Shown in pieces: positions 55,783-64,000 of a stretch of DNA of 64,000 nt (positions are counted from its first letter, which is position 1; every line of letters starts with the position of its first letter). Position numbers and translations under genes: made by a program. The stretch lies in the NCBI GenBank assembly GCA_964495885.1, contig CAZBWO010000004.1, forward strand, positions 124,001-188,000. The letters run 5' to 3'. The notes beneath the pieces are model-generated. The model saw only the letters and a list, made by a program, of their open reading frames with translations, had not been told where the DNA came from and did not search any database. The DNA is from PALG01 sp964495885 (GTDB lineage Bacteria; Bacteroidota; Bacteroidia; Flavobacteriales; Flavobacteriaceae).

Positions 55783-57002
55783 TAATAGGAATAATAGCAA
55801 TTGCGGCGTTGCTGAGTTTCATCAATGCAAGGATACTGAAGTTGCCTGAAACTATTGGGGTCATGATTCTATCTATTGGTGTATCGCTATTCCTGGGGGC
55901 TTCCTACTTCTTCCATCATAGTGTATTTGTTCAAATTTGCCATATAGTCGATCAGATAGAATTTCGGGAAATACTTTTCGACTTCTTACTGGGAGTTTTG
56001 CTATTTGCCGGAGCCATTCATGTGGACCTGAATTATTTACTCAAACAAAGGTTGTCGGTCACACTTTATGCAACCCTGGGTGTGATCCTATCCACATTCC
56101 TGATAGGCTCCTTGTTCTACTATCTTACACAAAGTTTCGGCCTGCCGGTGGACTATCTCTACTGTCTTGTATTCGGAGCCCTGATATCTCCTACCGACCC
56201 GGTTGCCGTGCTAGCAATTCTCAGGAAGGTAAATGCCTCAAAAAACACCGAGATAAAAATAGTAGGAGAATCCCTATTCAACGATGGCGTGGGGATTGTG
56301 GTTTTCCTGTCCATTTTCTCACTCGCTACCATGATGCAGGAGTTTGAGATCTCAAGTATCGTTCGGGAATTCACTTTTGAGGCCGGAGGAGGTATCCTAA
56401 TGGGCATTTTATTAGGTTTTCTTGGAAGAAAATTGATTCGGTTGGTTGTTTCCGAACCAATTATCGCTGTACATATCTCGCTGGCGATCGTGTTGGGCGG
56501 GTATAGTCTGTCTTCATGGTTTCACGTGTCCGGGGCTCTTGCAATGGTAGTTGCAGGATTGATCATGGGTCAGGGAATTAGCCAGGAAGAGAACACAGGA
56601 AAACTTAAACAGCATATGGGCATATTTTGGGATGTTTTGGACGAAATCTTCAATGCAGTACTCTTTGTCCTGATTGGGATGGAAGTCATCTCACTGAAAT
56701 TCGAATTTCTATATGTGCCGGTTTCCATTATATCGATCATCATCGTCCTTTTATCTAGATATGTTGTGATATATGTCCTTGATCTTGTCTTGCCCGGACA
56801 TCAGAAGGCAGGAAGAAAAGAAAGAAAAATACTCACCTGGGGGGGACTTAGGGGAGGAATTTCCATTGCCCTGGCGTTGACATTACCGGAAAGTGAACTC
56901 CGGGACACCATAGTATTTACAACCTACGTGGTTGTGGTCTTTTCAATCGTCGTGCAGGGGCTTACAATTGAAAAACTACTCCTAAAAACCTATAAACAGT
57001 AG
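55770..57002 (+). CDS. CPA1-family Na+/H+ antiporter
   Basis: 410 residues, about 12 transmembrane helices, NhaP-like. Ion-site signatures SPTDPVAVLAIL and GESLFNDGVGIVVF (the ND pair) are intact; a GGLRGGISIALAL motif lies near the C-terminus. There is only a short cytoplasmic tail. Overlaps the preceding gene by 13 bases and is followed 2 bases later by the Rieske-ThDP gene, so it is an integral part of the operon. It could supply or respond to the ion gradient linked to the redox chain (inference). Confidence 0.93.
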   Translation: MFEIIIGIIAIAALLSFINARILKLPETIGVMILSIGVSLFLGASYFFHHSVFVQICHIVDQIEFREILFDFLLGVLLFAGAIHVDLNYLLKQRLSVTLYATLGVILSTFLIGSLFYYLTQSFGLPVDYLYCLVFGALISPTDPVAVLAILRKVNASKNTEIKIVGESLFNDGVGIVVFLSIFSLATMMQEFEISSIVREFTFEAGGGILMGILLGFLGRKLIRLVVSEPIIAVHISLAIVLGGYSLSSWFHVSGALAMVVAGLIMGQGISQEENTGKLKQHMGIFWDVLDEIFNAVLFVLIGMEVISLKFEFLYVPVSIISIIIVLLSRYVVIYVLDLVLPGHQKAGRKERKILTWGGLRGGISIALALTLPESELRDTIVFTTYVVVVFSIVVQGLTIEKLLLKTYKQ

Positions 57003-57004
57003 TC

Positions 57005-58954
57005 ATGAAAAAGAAAGTGATTTGGCATAAGGTACTAAGCAACAAAAAACTACTCCCGGAAGGCAGGGTGAAATCGGTTACGGCCAAGCATCATGATATC
57101 TGCCTGACACACGTGAAGGGAGTTTTCTCAGCACTCGACAACAAATGCCCGCATCAGGGCGGACCCCTTGGCGAAGGATCCATAGAGAACGGACATCTTC
57201 GCTGCCCCTGGCACGGTTGGGATTTCGATCCTTGTACGGGAAAAGCTCCTGGTGGATTTGAAGACGGGGTAAAAACGTATCAGGTGAAAGAGGAGGATGG
57301 TGCTATTTACGTTGGTCTTGAAGAAGAGAAGCCCCGGGAAGAAACGGTTTCGGATGTGATGATGGAAACCATGGTGAATTGGGGAATCAACACTGTTTTC
57401 GGGATGGTTGGTCATAGCAATCTCGGAGTTGCAGACGCCATGAAACGATTAGAAGAAAAAGGAAAATTGAAATACTTCGGGATCCGGCACGAAGGTGCTG
57501 CCTCCTTTGCCGCGTCGGGCTATGCAAAACTTACGGGGAAGCCTGCAGCATGCTTCGGGATCGCCGGTCCGGGAGCCACGAACATGTACACAGGGATGTG
57601 GGATGCAAAAGTTGATCGCGTACCGCTCCTGGCACTTTCTGGACAGGTGAACACTCAAGTTCTGGGAACCGGTGCCTTCCAGGAAGTAGACCTGGTAAGG
57701 GCTTTTGACTATGTTGCGGAATTCAATCATGCTGTACATGCCAACTCCAACCATTCGGAGCTGATGGCTCTGGCCGTAAAACACAGTATCGTAAAACGTG
57801 AGGTCGCACACCTAACCTTCCCAGATGAGGTAGCATTCAGTAAAAAAGCTGAGGAATCGAAACCTCAAACACCGGAAAACCGAATCACACCTTTCAATAT
57901 CAGTCCTCCAAAGGAAATGACGGCCAAAGCGATCCGTCTTATCAATAATTCCAGACGCCCAGTCATTATTGTTGGTCATGGCGCACGATTTAGCATGCAA
58001 AGTATTATTTCTTTTGCTGAAAGCCTCAACTGCCCTGTAATTACCACATTCAAAGCAAAAGGTCAGATCTCGGATCAGCATCCTCTCAGCTGTGGCGTAC
58101 TGGGAAGAAGCGGAACGCCCATAGCTTCCTGGTTCATGAACGAGAGTGATCTCATCATCGTATTCGGTGCTTCATTTTCCAATCATACCGGGATCACTCC
58201 GAAAAAACCAATCATCCAGGTGGATTTCGATCCAATGGCCCTTAGCAAATTTCACAAGGTCGATGTCGCTCTCTGGGGGGAGATCTCCGAAACCGTAGAC
58301 CTGCTGTCTTGCAGTACAAAGAACGAAATAACCACTGTATCCCAACAGGAAGAAATTGCAAAAAGATGGTCTATCTGGAGAGCCGAAAAATCGAACAGGC
58401 TGCGAGACAACGGAGAGCTTGGACTGAGTTCCATTGCCGTTGTAGATGCCATAAGCCAGGTTGTCGAAGACAATGCGGTGATCGCCGTTGATGTTGGCAA
58501 CAACACCTATTCCTTCGGAAGATATTTTGAAACGAAACAGCAAACAATACTTATGTCGGGTTACCTGGGCTCAATCGGGTTTGCCCTTCCTGCCGCAATG
58601 GGCGCCTGGGCTGCGCAAGGCCATGAGCGTGCTATTTGGTCCTTTTCCGGGGACGGCGGCCTGGGGCAGTACCTGTCGGAGCTGACTACTTTGGTGAAAT
58701 ACAGCATGAATATCAAGCATGTAGTGTTGAATAATTCCGAACTGGGAAAGATCTCCAAGGAACAAAGGGCTGCCCAAGTGGATGTTTGGCATACCTCGCT
58801 TCACAATCCCAGTTTCGCCGATTTTGCTAATAATTGCGGTGTCCTGGGTATAAAGGTAACCCGTGCCGAAGAGCTTGCCCCAGCATTGCAAAAGCTAAAA
58901 GCTCACCAGGGACCCGGGCTACTGGAAGTAATTACAGACCCAACCCTGATCTAA
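57005..58954 (+). CDS. Rieske-thiamine diphosphate enzyme fusion (pyruvate-oxidase-like)
   Basis: 649 residues. Rieske domain about 1-105 (C48-x-H50 in CPHQGGPLGEG and C67-xx-H70 in RCPWHGWDF). A complete three-domain ThDP enzyme of the pyruvate oxidase/acetolactate synthase type follows from about 112. Activating Glu163 is in FGIRHEGAAS; the central domain is around GHGARFS and IVFGASFSNH; the Mg-ThDP motif is GDGG (549-552) to LNN (575-577). The Rieske domain could be the electron acceptor for oxidative decarboxylation, instead of FAD/O2; this is inference. Confidence 0.92.
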   Translation: MKKKVIWHKVLSNKKLLPEGRVKSVTAKHHDICLTHVKGVFSALDNKCPHQGGPLGEGSIENGHLRCPWHGWDFDPCTGKAPGGFEDGVKTYQVKEEDGAIYVGLEEEKPREETVSDVMMETMVNWGINTVFGMVGHSNLGVADAMKRLEEKGKLKYFGIRHEGAASFAASGYAKLTGKPAACFGIAGPGATNMYTGMWDAKVDRVPLLALSGQVNTQVLGTGAFQEVDLVRAFDYVAEFNHAVHANSNHSELMALAVKHSIVKREVAHLTFPDEVAFSKKAEESKPQTPENRITPFNISPPKEMTAKAIRLINNSRRPVIIVGHGARFSMQSIISFAESLNCPVITTFKAKGQISDQHPLSCGVLGRSGTPIASWFMNESDLIIVFGASFSNHTGITPKKPIIQVDFDPMALSKFHKVDVALWGEISETVDLLSCSTKNEITTVSQQEEIAKRWSIWRAEKSNRLRDNGELGLSSIAVVDAISQVVEDNAVIAVDVGNNTYSFGRYFETKQQTILMSGYLGSIGFALPAAMGAWAAQGHERAIWSFSGDGGLGQYLSELTTLVKYSMNIKHVVLNNSELGKISKEQRAAQVDVWHTSLHNPSFADFANNCGVLGIKVTRAEELAPALQKLKAHQGPGLLEVITDPTLI

Positions 58955-58966
58955 TAGAAACGAATT

Positions 58967-59593
58967 ATGAAAACTATCCTAATAATCATCGCAAATAGTG
59001 TACTACTGTACTTTCTGGCAGGATTTGTCTTCGGAATTTACTTCCTGTTAATTGGGGCTCCCAGGATCGATCCCTTGTTGAAAAACAGCAAATGGGCAGT
59101 TCGAATACTCCTACTTCCGGGAGTAATAGCAGCCTGGCCATTTTTCCTTCGGAAAATGATAAACCCAGGAGAAACAGGCATTATGAATAACCAACTACTC
59201 AAAGTTCATAGATATGTTTGGATTGCGATAGTCATTATCATGCCGATCGTCCTATTCCTGTGCATCAGAGATGTTGATTTCAGCAATAAAAACTTCAGCA
59301 ACATACAATCGCAACAACTGCCCTCAACTACGGAAAACCTAATTGCAAATACCGACAAACTATCGGTTCAGCTTCTAGAGGCAGAAAACACACTGATCAT
59401 GGTACTCAACCTTAAAACGCCATTTAAAAACCCATCCACAAATCTGTACATTTTGCAGAATGGCACAAAAGGCAAGTTCCTGGGGCAACTGAACAGTATT
59501 GGAATATACAGGTTTGATCTTTCAAAGGTACCAGAAGGGATCATCTGTTACGACACAATAAAGGATGAAATAATAACCAAAATTGAATTCTGA
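58967..59593 (+). CDS. Small membrane protein in the Rieske operon
   Basis: 208 residues with three hydrophobic helices at about 4-28, 46-63 and 83-102 and a C-terminal soluble region of about 100 residues with no recognisable motif (DKLSVQLLEAENTLIMVL). No cysteine pairs or haem motifs. I do not recognise the family. Starts 12 bases after the Rieske-ThDP gene and its last codon meets the next start with a 1-base overlap, so it is translated as part of the operon and may be an assembly or docking subunit. Confidence 0.7.
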   Translation: MKTILIIIANSVLLYFLAGFVFGIYFLLIGAPRIDPLLKNSKWAVRILLLPGVIAAWPFFLRKMINPGETGIMNNQLLKVHRYVWIAIVIIMPIVLFLCIRDVDFSNKNFSNIQSQQLPSTTENLIANTDKLSVQLLEAENTLIMVLNLKTPFKNPSTNLYILQNGTKGKFLGQLNSIGIYRFDLSKVPEGIICYDTIKDEIITKIEF

Positions 59594-60627
59594 TGGGACT
59601 CGAGTACAAATTCGTGCTTTGGAACAAGTACAAAAAGAAATACGATCTGGTAATTGCAGGTTTTTCGATGATTTTCTTACTTCTCTTCGCAGGAATTACC
59701 CTTATCGTCAATGGAGAAACAACTGTTGAAACCTTGCTGATAAGAGGGTTTGGGATACTGGCTGTAGTAATGCTTCACCTCATCCTGGTAATCGGCCCAT
59801 TGTGCAGGCTGCAGCCAAAGTTTCTCTCTATACTCTACAACCGAAGACATCTGGGTGTAAGTATGTTCCTGGCAGCGCTGGTTCATGGAGGGTTTTCCAT
59901 CTTCCAGTTTCATGCCCTCGGAGATACATTTCCTATCTATTCTATCTTTACTTCCAACCTGGATTATTTTTCCTTGTCGAATTTTCCTTTCCAGGTACTG
60001 GGATTCTTTGCATTGCTCATTCTCTTCACTATGGCAGCTACCAGTCATGATTTCTTCCTGGCGAACCTGTCTGCCGTAACCTGGAAGCGACTTCACATGA
60101 TGGTATATGTAGCCTATGTTCTGATCCTGCTTCACGTATTCTTGGGTGCATTTCAGCAGGAAACATCACTGTTCACAATTATAGTACTCGGTCTTGGTTT
60201 CGTATTAGTGGTTTTACTTCACTTGCTATCCGCCAGACAGGAATTGAGAGCAGATAAAATTCAAAGTGTTGAAACGGAAGGCTGGTTTAGAGTGTGCGAA
60301 GTTGATGAAATAGAGGATGACCGCGCCAAGATTTTCACTTTGAATAAGGAGCGCGTGGCCATTTTCAAATACGAAAACAAGCTATCGGCCATACACAATG
60401 TCTGTAAACATCAAGGTGGGCCATTAGGTGAAGGAAAGATTATTGACGGCTGCATCACCTGCCCATGGCATGGTTATCAGTACCTGCCTAAAAATGGACA
60501 GTCACCTCCTCCTTATACTGAAAAAGTTGCCACTTACGATCTCAAGCTGGTTGGCAGCACAGTTTTCATCGATCCTAACGCCCATGCTGAAGGAACCGAA
60601 GTAGAACCTCTAATCATAACAAGATGA
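59593..60627 (+). CDS. Ferric-reductase-like haem membrane domain fused to Rieske
   Basis: 344 residues. About six transmembrane helices (20-215) with the ferric-reductase/MsrQ-type pattern RRHLGVSMFLAALVHGGF and KRLHMMVYVAYVLILLHVF. Histidines H62, H86, H98, H168 and H181 are candidates for two haem b sites. The C-terminal Rieske domain about 230-330 has C271-x-H273 (VCKHQGGPLGEG) and C290-xx-H293 (TCPWHGYQY). It probably passes electrons between the membrane and cytoplasmic partners. Overlaps the next gene by 4 bases. Confidence 0.88.
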   Translation: MGLEYKFVLWNKYKKKYDLVIAGFSMIFLLLFAGITLIVNGETTVETLLIRGFGILAVVMLHLILVIGPLCRLQPKFLSILYNRRHLGVSMFLAALVHGGFSIFQFHALGDTFPIYSIFTSNLDYFSLSNFPFQVLGFFALLILFTMAATSHDFFLANLSAVTWKRLHMMVYVAYVLILLHVFLGAFQQETSLFTIIVLGLGFVLVVLLHLLSARQELRADKIQSVETEGWFRVCEVDEIEDDRAKIFTLNKERVAIFKYENKLSAIHNVCKHQGGPLGEGKIIDGCITCPWHGYQYLPKNGQSPPPYTEKVATYDLKLVGSTVFIDPNAHAEGTEVEPLIITR

Positions 60628-61418
60628 AAAAACAGGACGAATTCTTTGTGCCTTATATAAACGGAAGTTTGGGCAGCAAAACAAAAAAAGCAATTCGCAG
60701 ATTCGTATGGACAATACTTTTCGCAATAATAGTAATAGCCGGCGTATTCGCTTTTACCCAAAAACCTTTTAAAAATGGCTCATTTGAACTTACCAGCGAG
60801 ACGCGGTTAACGGGAGTTTTCCATGAAAACCCCTACCCCATGCTACGGGTGAAAGTGGCGGATGATTCGTACAAGAATATCCTGCTACTCGGATTTGGGA
60901 AGTCAAGTGTGAATCCCTACCTCGCTGTTATTCGAAAAGATTTTGAGACACTGGCAGGAAAGGAACTAGCCATAGAAGGCAACCTGATCTACTACAACGG
61001 AAAAACACTTGTCCAAATCACTTCCGAAGAAAAAATCAAAGTAATGGGGAATTCTGACCCTAACATTCTTCCCAAAAAAGAAAAAGTTGGAAAAGTCACA
61101 CTCACAGGGGAGATCATAGACCCAAAATGCTATTTCGGGGTGATGAAGCCAGGATATGGCAAAATCCACAGGAGTTGCGCTGTTCGGTGCATCTCAGGTG
61201 GAATTCCCCCTGTTCTTGCAGCGACCGATAGCAATCACAATCTCCACTACTATTTGATCACAGATATGGTTGGAGGAGCAATACATGATAGGATCCTGCC
61301 ATATGTTGGAAAGCCAGCAGAAATTACCGGAATTGTCGAAACCTATGAAGACTGGCGGTTTTTGAGGATCAACATCGAAGACATCAGGGAAACAGGTGAG
61401 GCTTCACTAATTTATTAA
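60624..61418 (+). CDS. Membrane-anchored Cys/His-motif protein
   Basis: 264 residues. Short cytoplasmic tail, one transmembrane helix (about 28-46), then an OB-like domain (55-140) and a second one with the block EIIDPKCYFGVMKPGYGKIH (C169, H182) and RSCAVRCISGGIPP (C185, C189). These four Cys/His residues look like a metal or haem site. The domain may face the periplasm. It is coupled by a 4-base overlap to the ferric-reductase/Rieske protein, so it is probably its periplasmic redox partner. Family and ligand are not identified. Confidence 0.72.
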   Translation: MKKQDEFFVPYINGSLGSKTKKAIRRFVWTILFAIIVIAGVFAFTQKPFKNGSFELTSETRLTGVFHENPYPMLRVKVADDSYKNILLLGFGKSSVNPYLAVIRKDFETLAGKELAIEGNLIYYNGKTLVQITSEEKIKVMGNSDPNILPKKEKVGKVTLTGEIIDPKCYFGVMKPGYGKIHRSCAVRCISGGIPPVLAATDSNHNLHYYLITDMVGGAIHDRILPYVGKPAEITGIVETYEDWRFLRINIEDIRETGEASLIY

Positions 61419-61438
61419 CGATCAAAAAACAGATTATC

Positions 61439-62863
61439 ATGAAAAAGTCAGTCTTTAAACTTATCATGCTGGTAGTGATTTTCCACTCATCAGCAGTATT
61501 AGCCCAAGTCGAGGAAAATTATTCTGAAGCACAGATCATTGGGGATCTGATCGTAGCGATCAATGCTGAAGATTCAGCAGCTTTGGATGAATTCATTCTG
61601 AAATATGTGAAAAACGAAGACGGAGCGGCTTTTACGAAGAGTCGAATGGAACGTTTTATGGCAATCACAGGAGGAGTAGATTACAAAGGGATCTACAAAG
61701 CCGAAAATCCTGTCGATAATGAAACTATTTTGAAGGTAATAGGTGAAAATTACAACCTGCCCCGTACTCTTTTCCTCGTTTACGAAAGTAGTTTGAAGCA
61801 ATCCCTTCGCGAAGTGGATTTCGGATTGTACCGAAAGGTCGATCAGCCGATCAGCGAAGAGTCCATGTTACAGGAGGTAAGAGTGCTTATAGAAAATCTC
61901 TCAGAAAAGGATCTGTTTTCGGGAGCCGTCTTAATCGCTAAAAAGGATCGAATCCTTTTCACTCAAGCAGTGGGAGAGGCGTCTAAAAGATTTCACATCA
62001 AAAATCGAATCGATACCAAATTCAACCTTGGTTCAATGAATAAGATGTTCACCTCACTTTCCATAATGAAAATGGTGGAAAAAGGACAATTGGACCTGGA
62101 TGAAACCATAGATTCTTATCTCGATGAAAGCTGGCTCCCAATGTCGATTACCAAACAAGTCACCATTCGGCACCTGTTAACACATTCCAGTGGCTTGGGT
62201 AGTTATTTTAATCCAACGTTCTTCGGAAGTTCGAGGGATAAATTTATTAACCTAGAAGACTATAAACCGTTGATATCAAATGAAACACTTGCCTTCGTGC
62301 CGGGAGAGCGGTTCCAGTACAGTAATACGGGGATGTTCCTGCTTGGAGTGATCCTCGAAAAGGTTAGTGGTAAAGATTATTACAGTTTTGTTCGTGAAGA
62401 GATTTTTGAGCCTTTGGGCATGGAGAACACAGACTCATACCGTATGGATCATCCCGTTGAAAACCTGGCTATAGGGTATTCGAAAGCCGACAATGAACTT
62501 GGATACGAGAACAATATCCTGAAACACGTGCTTAGGGGTGGCCCGGCAGGAGGCGGATTCTCGACGGTTGAAGACCTTCACAACTATGCCTTGGCCCTTA
62601 CGAACGAGAAAATTGTAGGCAAACCACTACTCGAAATGATGTGGAAGGATTACTACAACACAAATAACTACGGTTATGGGTTTAAGGTTGAGGATTATGA
62701 CAATGAAAAAGTGGTAGGTCATTCGGGTGGTTTCTACGGAATAAGTGCCGATCTGTCCATATTTACCCGAAGTGGCTATATCACGGTAGTACTTTCGAAC
62801 TATGAAGGCGGTGAGCAGGTGGCTCATAAACTCACACATATGCTCTTAAGTGTAGCTGATTAA
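61439..62863 (+). CDS. Exported class C beta-lactamase-like serine hydrolase
   Basis: 474 residues. Signal peptide (to VLAQ, 23), an N-terminal domain of about 120 residues that resembles a small DUF3887/SnoaL-like region, then a serine-hydrolase domain (about 145-470). Active-site motifs: SxxK in GSMNKMF, YxN in RFQYSNTG, and HSGG in GHSGGFYG. Such enzymes are often peptidases or esterases and not antibiotic resistance factors. It follows the Cys/His protein by 20 bases, so it may close the operon, but its link to the redox genes is unclear. Confidence 0.88.
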   Translation: MKKSVFKLIMLVVIFHSSAVLAQVEENYSEAQIIGDLIVAINAEDSAALDEFILKYVKNEDGAAFTKSRMERFMAITGGVDYKGIYKAENPVDNETILKVIGENYNLPRTLFLVYESSLKQSLREVDFGLYRKVDQPISEESMLQEVRVLIENLSEKDLFSGAVLIAKKDRILFTQAVGEASKRFHIKNRIDTKFNLGSMNKMFTSLSIMKMVEKGQLDLDETIDSYLDESWLPMSITKQVTIRHLLTHSSGLGSYFNPTFFGSSRDKFINLEDYKPLISNETLAFVPGERFQYSNTGMFLLGVILEKVSGKDYYSFVREEIFEPLGMENTDSYRMDHPVENLAIGYSKADNELGYENNILKHVLRGGPAGGGFSTVEDLHNYALALTNEKIVGKPLLEMMWKDYYNTNNYGYGFKVEDYDNEKVVGHSGGFYGISADLSIFTRSGYITVVLSNYEGGEQVAHKLTHMLLSVAD

Positions 62864-62936
62864 CCTCAGAAATTAACGATCTGCAGGTTTTGATTCACGC
62901 TATAATAAACCCGAACTCTTTTCCCTGTTTTCAATG

Positions 62937-62988
62937 CGTTTGAAAACACGAATTCAAACGACTGGTGGTCTTTTTTGCTTTTCGTTTG
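62937..62988 (+). promoter_or_regulatory. Second copy of the operator, before the DinB gene
   Basis: Operator 62937-62960: perfect 8-bp arms CGTTTGAA / TTCAAACG with an 8-base spacer; a TTCGTTTG -7-like element ends at 62988, again 28 bases after the operator. Matches 54072-54123 at 22 of 24 operator positions. Confidence 0.65.
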
Positions 62989-63014
62989 TAGTGTCAAATT
63001 AAAATCTAACAATT

Positions 63015-63527
63015 ATGATCCTAACAGCAGTACAAGTTCATCTGGAAAAAGTAAAAACTTTATGTGCCGACCTTTCGGATGAGCAATTCGCATCAAAATT
63101 GAAGGTGCTCAATGGTTCATCCGTAGGCGCACACGTTCGGCACATTATTGAATTCTACAACTGTCTGCTTGAGTTTGACTATCGGAGAACGGTTAGCTAT
63201 GACAATAGAAAGCGGGACAAATCATTGGAAAACAGTAAGCACAAAAGTATCAACAACATAGAAAAGATCCTTAATGCAATAGATGGTGTTGTAGATTTCG
63301 AACTCAGGGTTTTATCCGACTATTCCATTTTCGGAGAAAACGAATCCATATCATTGGCTTCCACCTTCTATCGGGAACTTGCGTTCAATATCGAACATAC
63401 CATTCATCACCTGGCGTTGATAAAGATCGGGGTACAGGCAATGGACACTACAATTCCACTGGATGAGAACTTCGGGTATGCCCCATCCACTATCCGAAAT
63501 AATTACCAGAAGCTATGTGTACAGTAA
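63015..63527 (+). CDS. DinB-family protein
   Basis: 170 residues, a four-helix DinB/YfiT-like fold. Metal-binding histidines are in VGAHVRHIIEFYN and NIEHTIHHLALIK, giving the usual three-His site. Members are zinc- or nickel-dependent, often thiol-transferase-like (bacillithiol or glutathione related), but the substrate here is unknown. The upstream operator is shared with the Rieske operon. Its stop overlaps the NRDE gene start by 13 bases. Confidence 0.85.
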   Translation: MILTAVQVHLEKVKTLCADLSDEQFASKLKVLNGSSVGAHVRHIIEFYNCLLEFDYRRTVSYDNRKRDKSLENSKHKSINNIEKILNAIDGVVDFELRVLSDYSIFGENESISLASTFYRELAFNIEHTIHHLALIKIGVQAMDTTIPLDENFGYAPSTIRNNYQKLCVQ

Positions 63528-64000
63528 GCTATATCCCGAAGGAGAATGGTTTCATTCTTACCTCGAACCGGGATGAAAGTCCGCTTAGGGTTACTCGTCT
63601 CCCAATGGAAGAGGTTCTAGCGAATGGTACTAAGATCATATTCCCTCAGGATGCCAGTAAGGGTGGAAGTTGGATTGCTATGGATGAATACGGGCGTGCT
63701 GCTTGTTTACTCAACGGAGCCTTTCAGAATCACAAGAAGCAGGATAAATACCGGGCGAGTCGAGGTAAGATCGTGATCGCAGCTTTTGAGGCTGAAAGTT
63801 TTGAAAGTTTCCTTTCTGATCTCAGCCTTGAAAATATTGAACCGTTCACTCTGTTGCTCGTTAGTTCGGGGAAACTACAAACCTTGGTATGGGACGGAGA
63901 CCGAAAACATATGAGCGACCTAGCCACGGATACTCCGCATCTGTGGTCCTCCTCCACTTTGTACAGCCGGGAACAGCATACTGCAAAACTCGAATTCTTT
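63515..64000 (+). CDS. NRDE (TANGO2-type) family protein, 3' truncated
   Basis: Open from the ATG at 63515 to the right edge (162 codons seen). Starts MCTVSYIPKENGFILTSNRDE with the conserved Cys2 and the NRDE motif, an Ntn-hydrolase-like fold; GGSWIAMDEYGRAACLLNG follows. Eukaryotic TANGO2 is involved in haem or lipid handling, but bacterial members have no settled function. Translationally coupled to dinB, and so under the same operator. Confidence 0.88.
   Translation, partial: MCTVSYIPKENGFILTSNRDESPLRVTRLPMEEVLANGTKIIFPQDASKGGSWIAMDEYGRAACLLNGAFQNHKKQDKYRASRGKIVIAAFEAESFESFLSDLSLENIEPFTLLLVSSGKLQTLVWDGDRKHMSDLATDTPHLWSSSTLYSREQHTAKLEFF

Noticed and set aside
59677..60135. 152-codon minus-strand ORF
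   Set aside because: It lies fully opposite the ferric-reductase/Rieske gene and has no recognisable domain.
61439..62863. Antibiotic resistance beta-lactamase
   Set aside because: The SxxK/YxN/HSGG set fits the general class C-like serine hydrolases and an extra N-terminal domain is present; nothing points to drug resistance.

Overview
The window is a stretch of chromosome from a marine-type Flavobacteriia (phylum Bacteroidota). Evidence for this is the three SusC-like TonB-dependent receptors with N-terminal carboxypeptidase-regulatory domains, a type IX secretion C-terminal sorting domain, many small lipoproteins, the Bacteroidota -7 promoter element TAnnTTTG, a TraR/DksA protein with a degenerate zinc finger, and flavobacterial gene sets (HmgA/HppD/KynA, the DUF5689 lipoprotein, RimK with an AstE-like hydrolase). 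No intact rRNA, tRNA, CRISPR array or transposase was seen.

Layout. 1-9.8 kb: a methionine/glutamine aminotransferase (5' truncated) and its omega-amidase partner, separated by KatG and an ankyrin protein; then an Ig-like lipoprotein, ComF, a coiled-coil membrane protein and glycyl-tRNA synthetase. 10-26.3 kb: cell-surface genes, including a T9SS-secreted protein, a giant outer-membrane beta-barrel protein, ExoIII, an OmpA lipoprotein, a locus of DUF5689 lipoprotein plus TonB receptor with a divergent secreted nuclease, and a second TonB receptor. 26.4-31.9 kb: an M23-like lipoprotein with tryptophan and tyrosine catabolism genes (kynA, hppD, hmgA). 32-48 kb: patatin/barrel protein, uvrC, a third TonB receptor, rimK-astE-like-5FCL operon, an orphan histidine kinase, and a convergent ileS-dksA-hypothetical-lspA operon. 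This IleRS carries the rare swapped GXHH signature.

48-52.9 kb is a small AT-rich accessory segment: a decayed LytTR regulator, then a secreted S74-chaperone surface protein divergent from a TPR/HTH regulator. An 18-bp direct repeat bounds it, and its right copy lies in a terminator beside a tRNA 3'-end fragment.

From 52.9 kb the DNA becomes visibly richer in G+C. A membrane AraC regulator is followed by a tight seven-gene run. Three of its products carry Rieske [2Fe-2S] domains fused to quite different partners: a glutamate-synthase FMN/[3Fe-4S] domain, a pyruvate-oxidase-like ThDP enzyme, and a ferric-reductase-like haem membrane domain. The other four are a Na+/H+ antiporter, a small membrane protein, a membrane-anchored Cys/His-motif protein and a serine hydrolase. 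I regard this as the candidate undescribed system: a membrane-linked electron-transfer module in which the same type of iron-sulfur domain has been attached to soluble dehydrogenase-like catalysts and to a membrane haem protein. A nearly identical 24-bp palindromic operator, at the same distance from a -7 element, sits before this operon and before the DinB/NRDE gene pair at 63 kb, suggesting one shared regulon.
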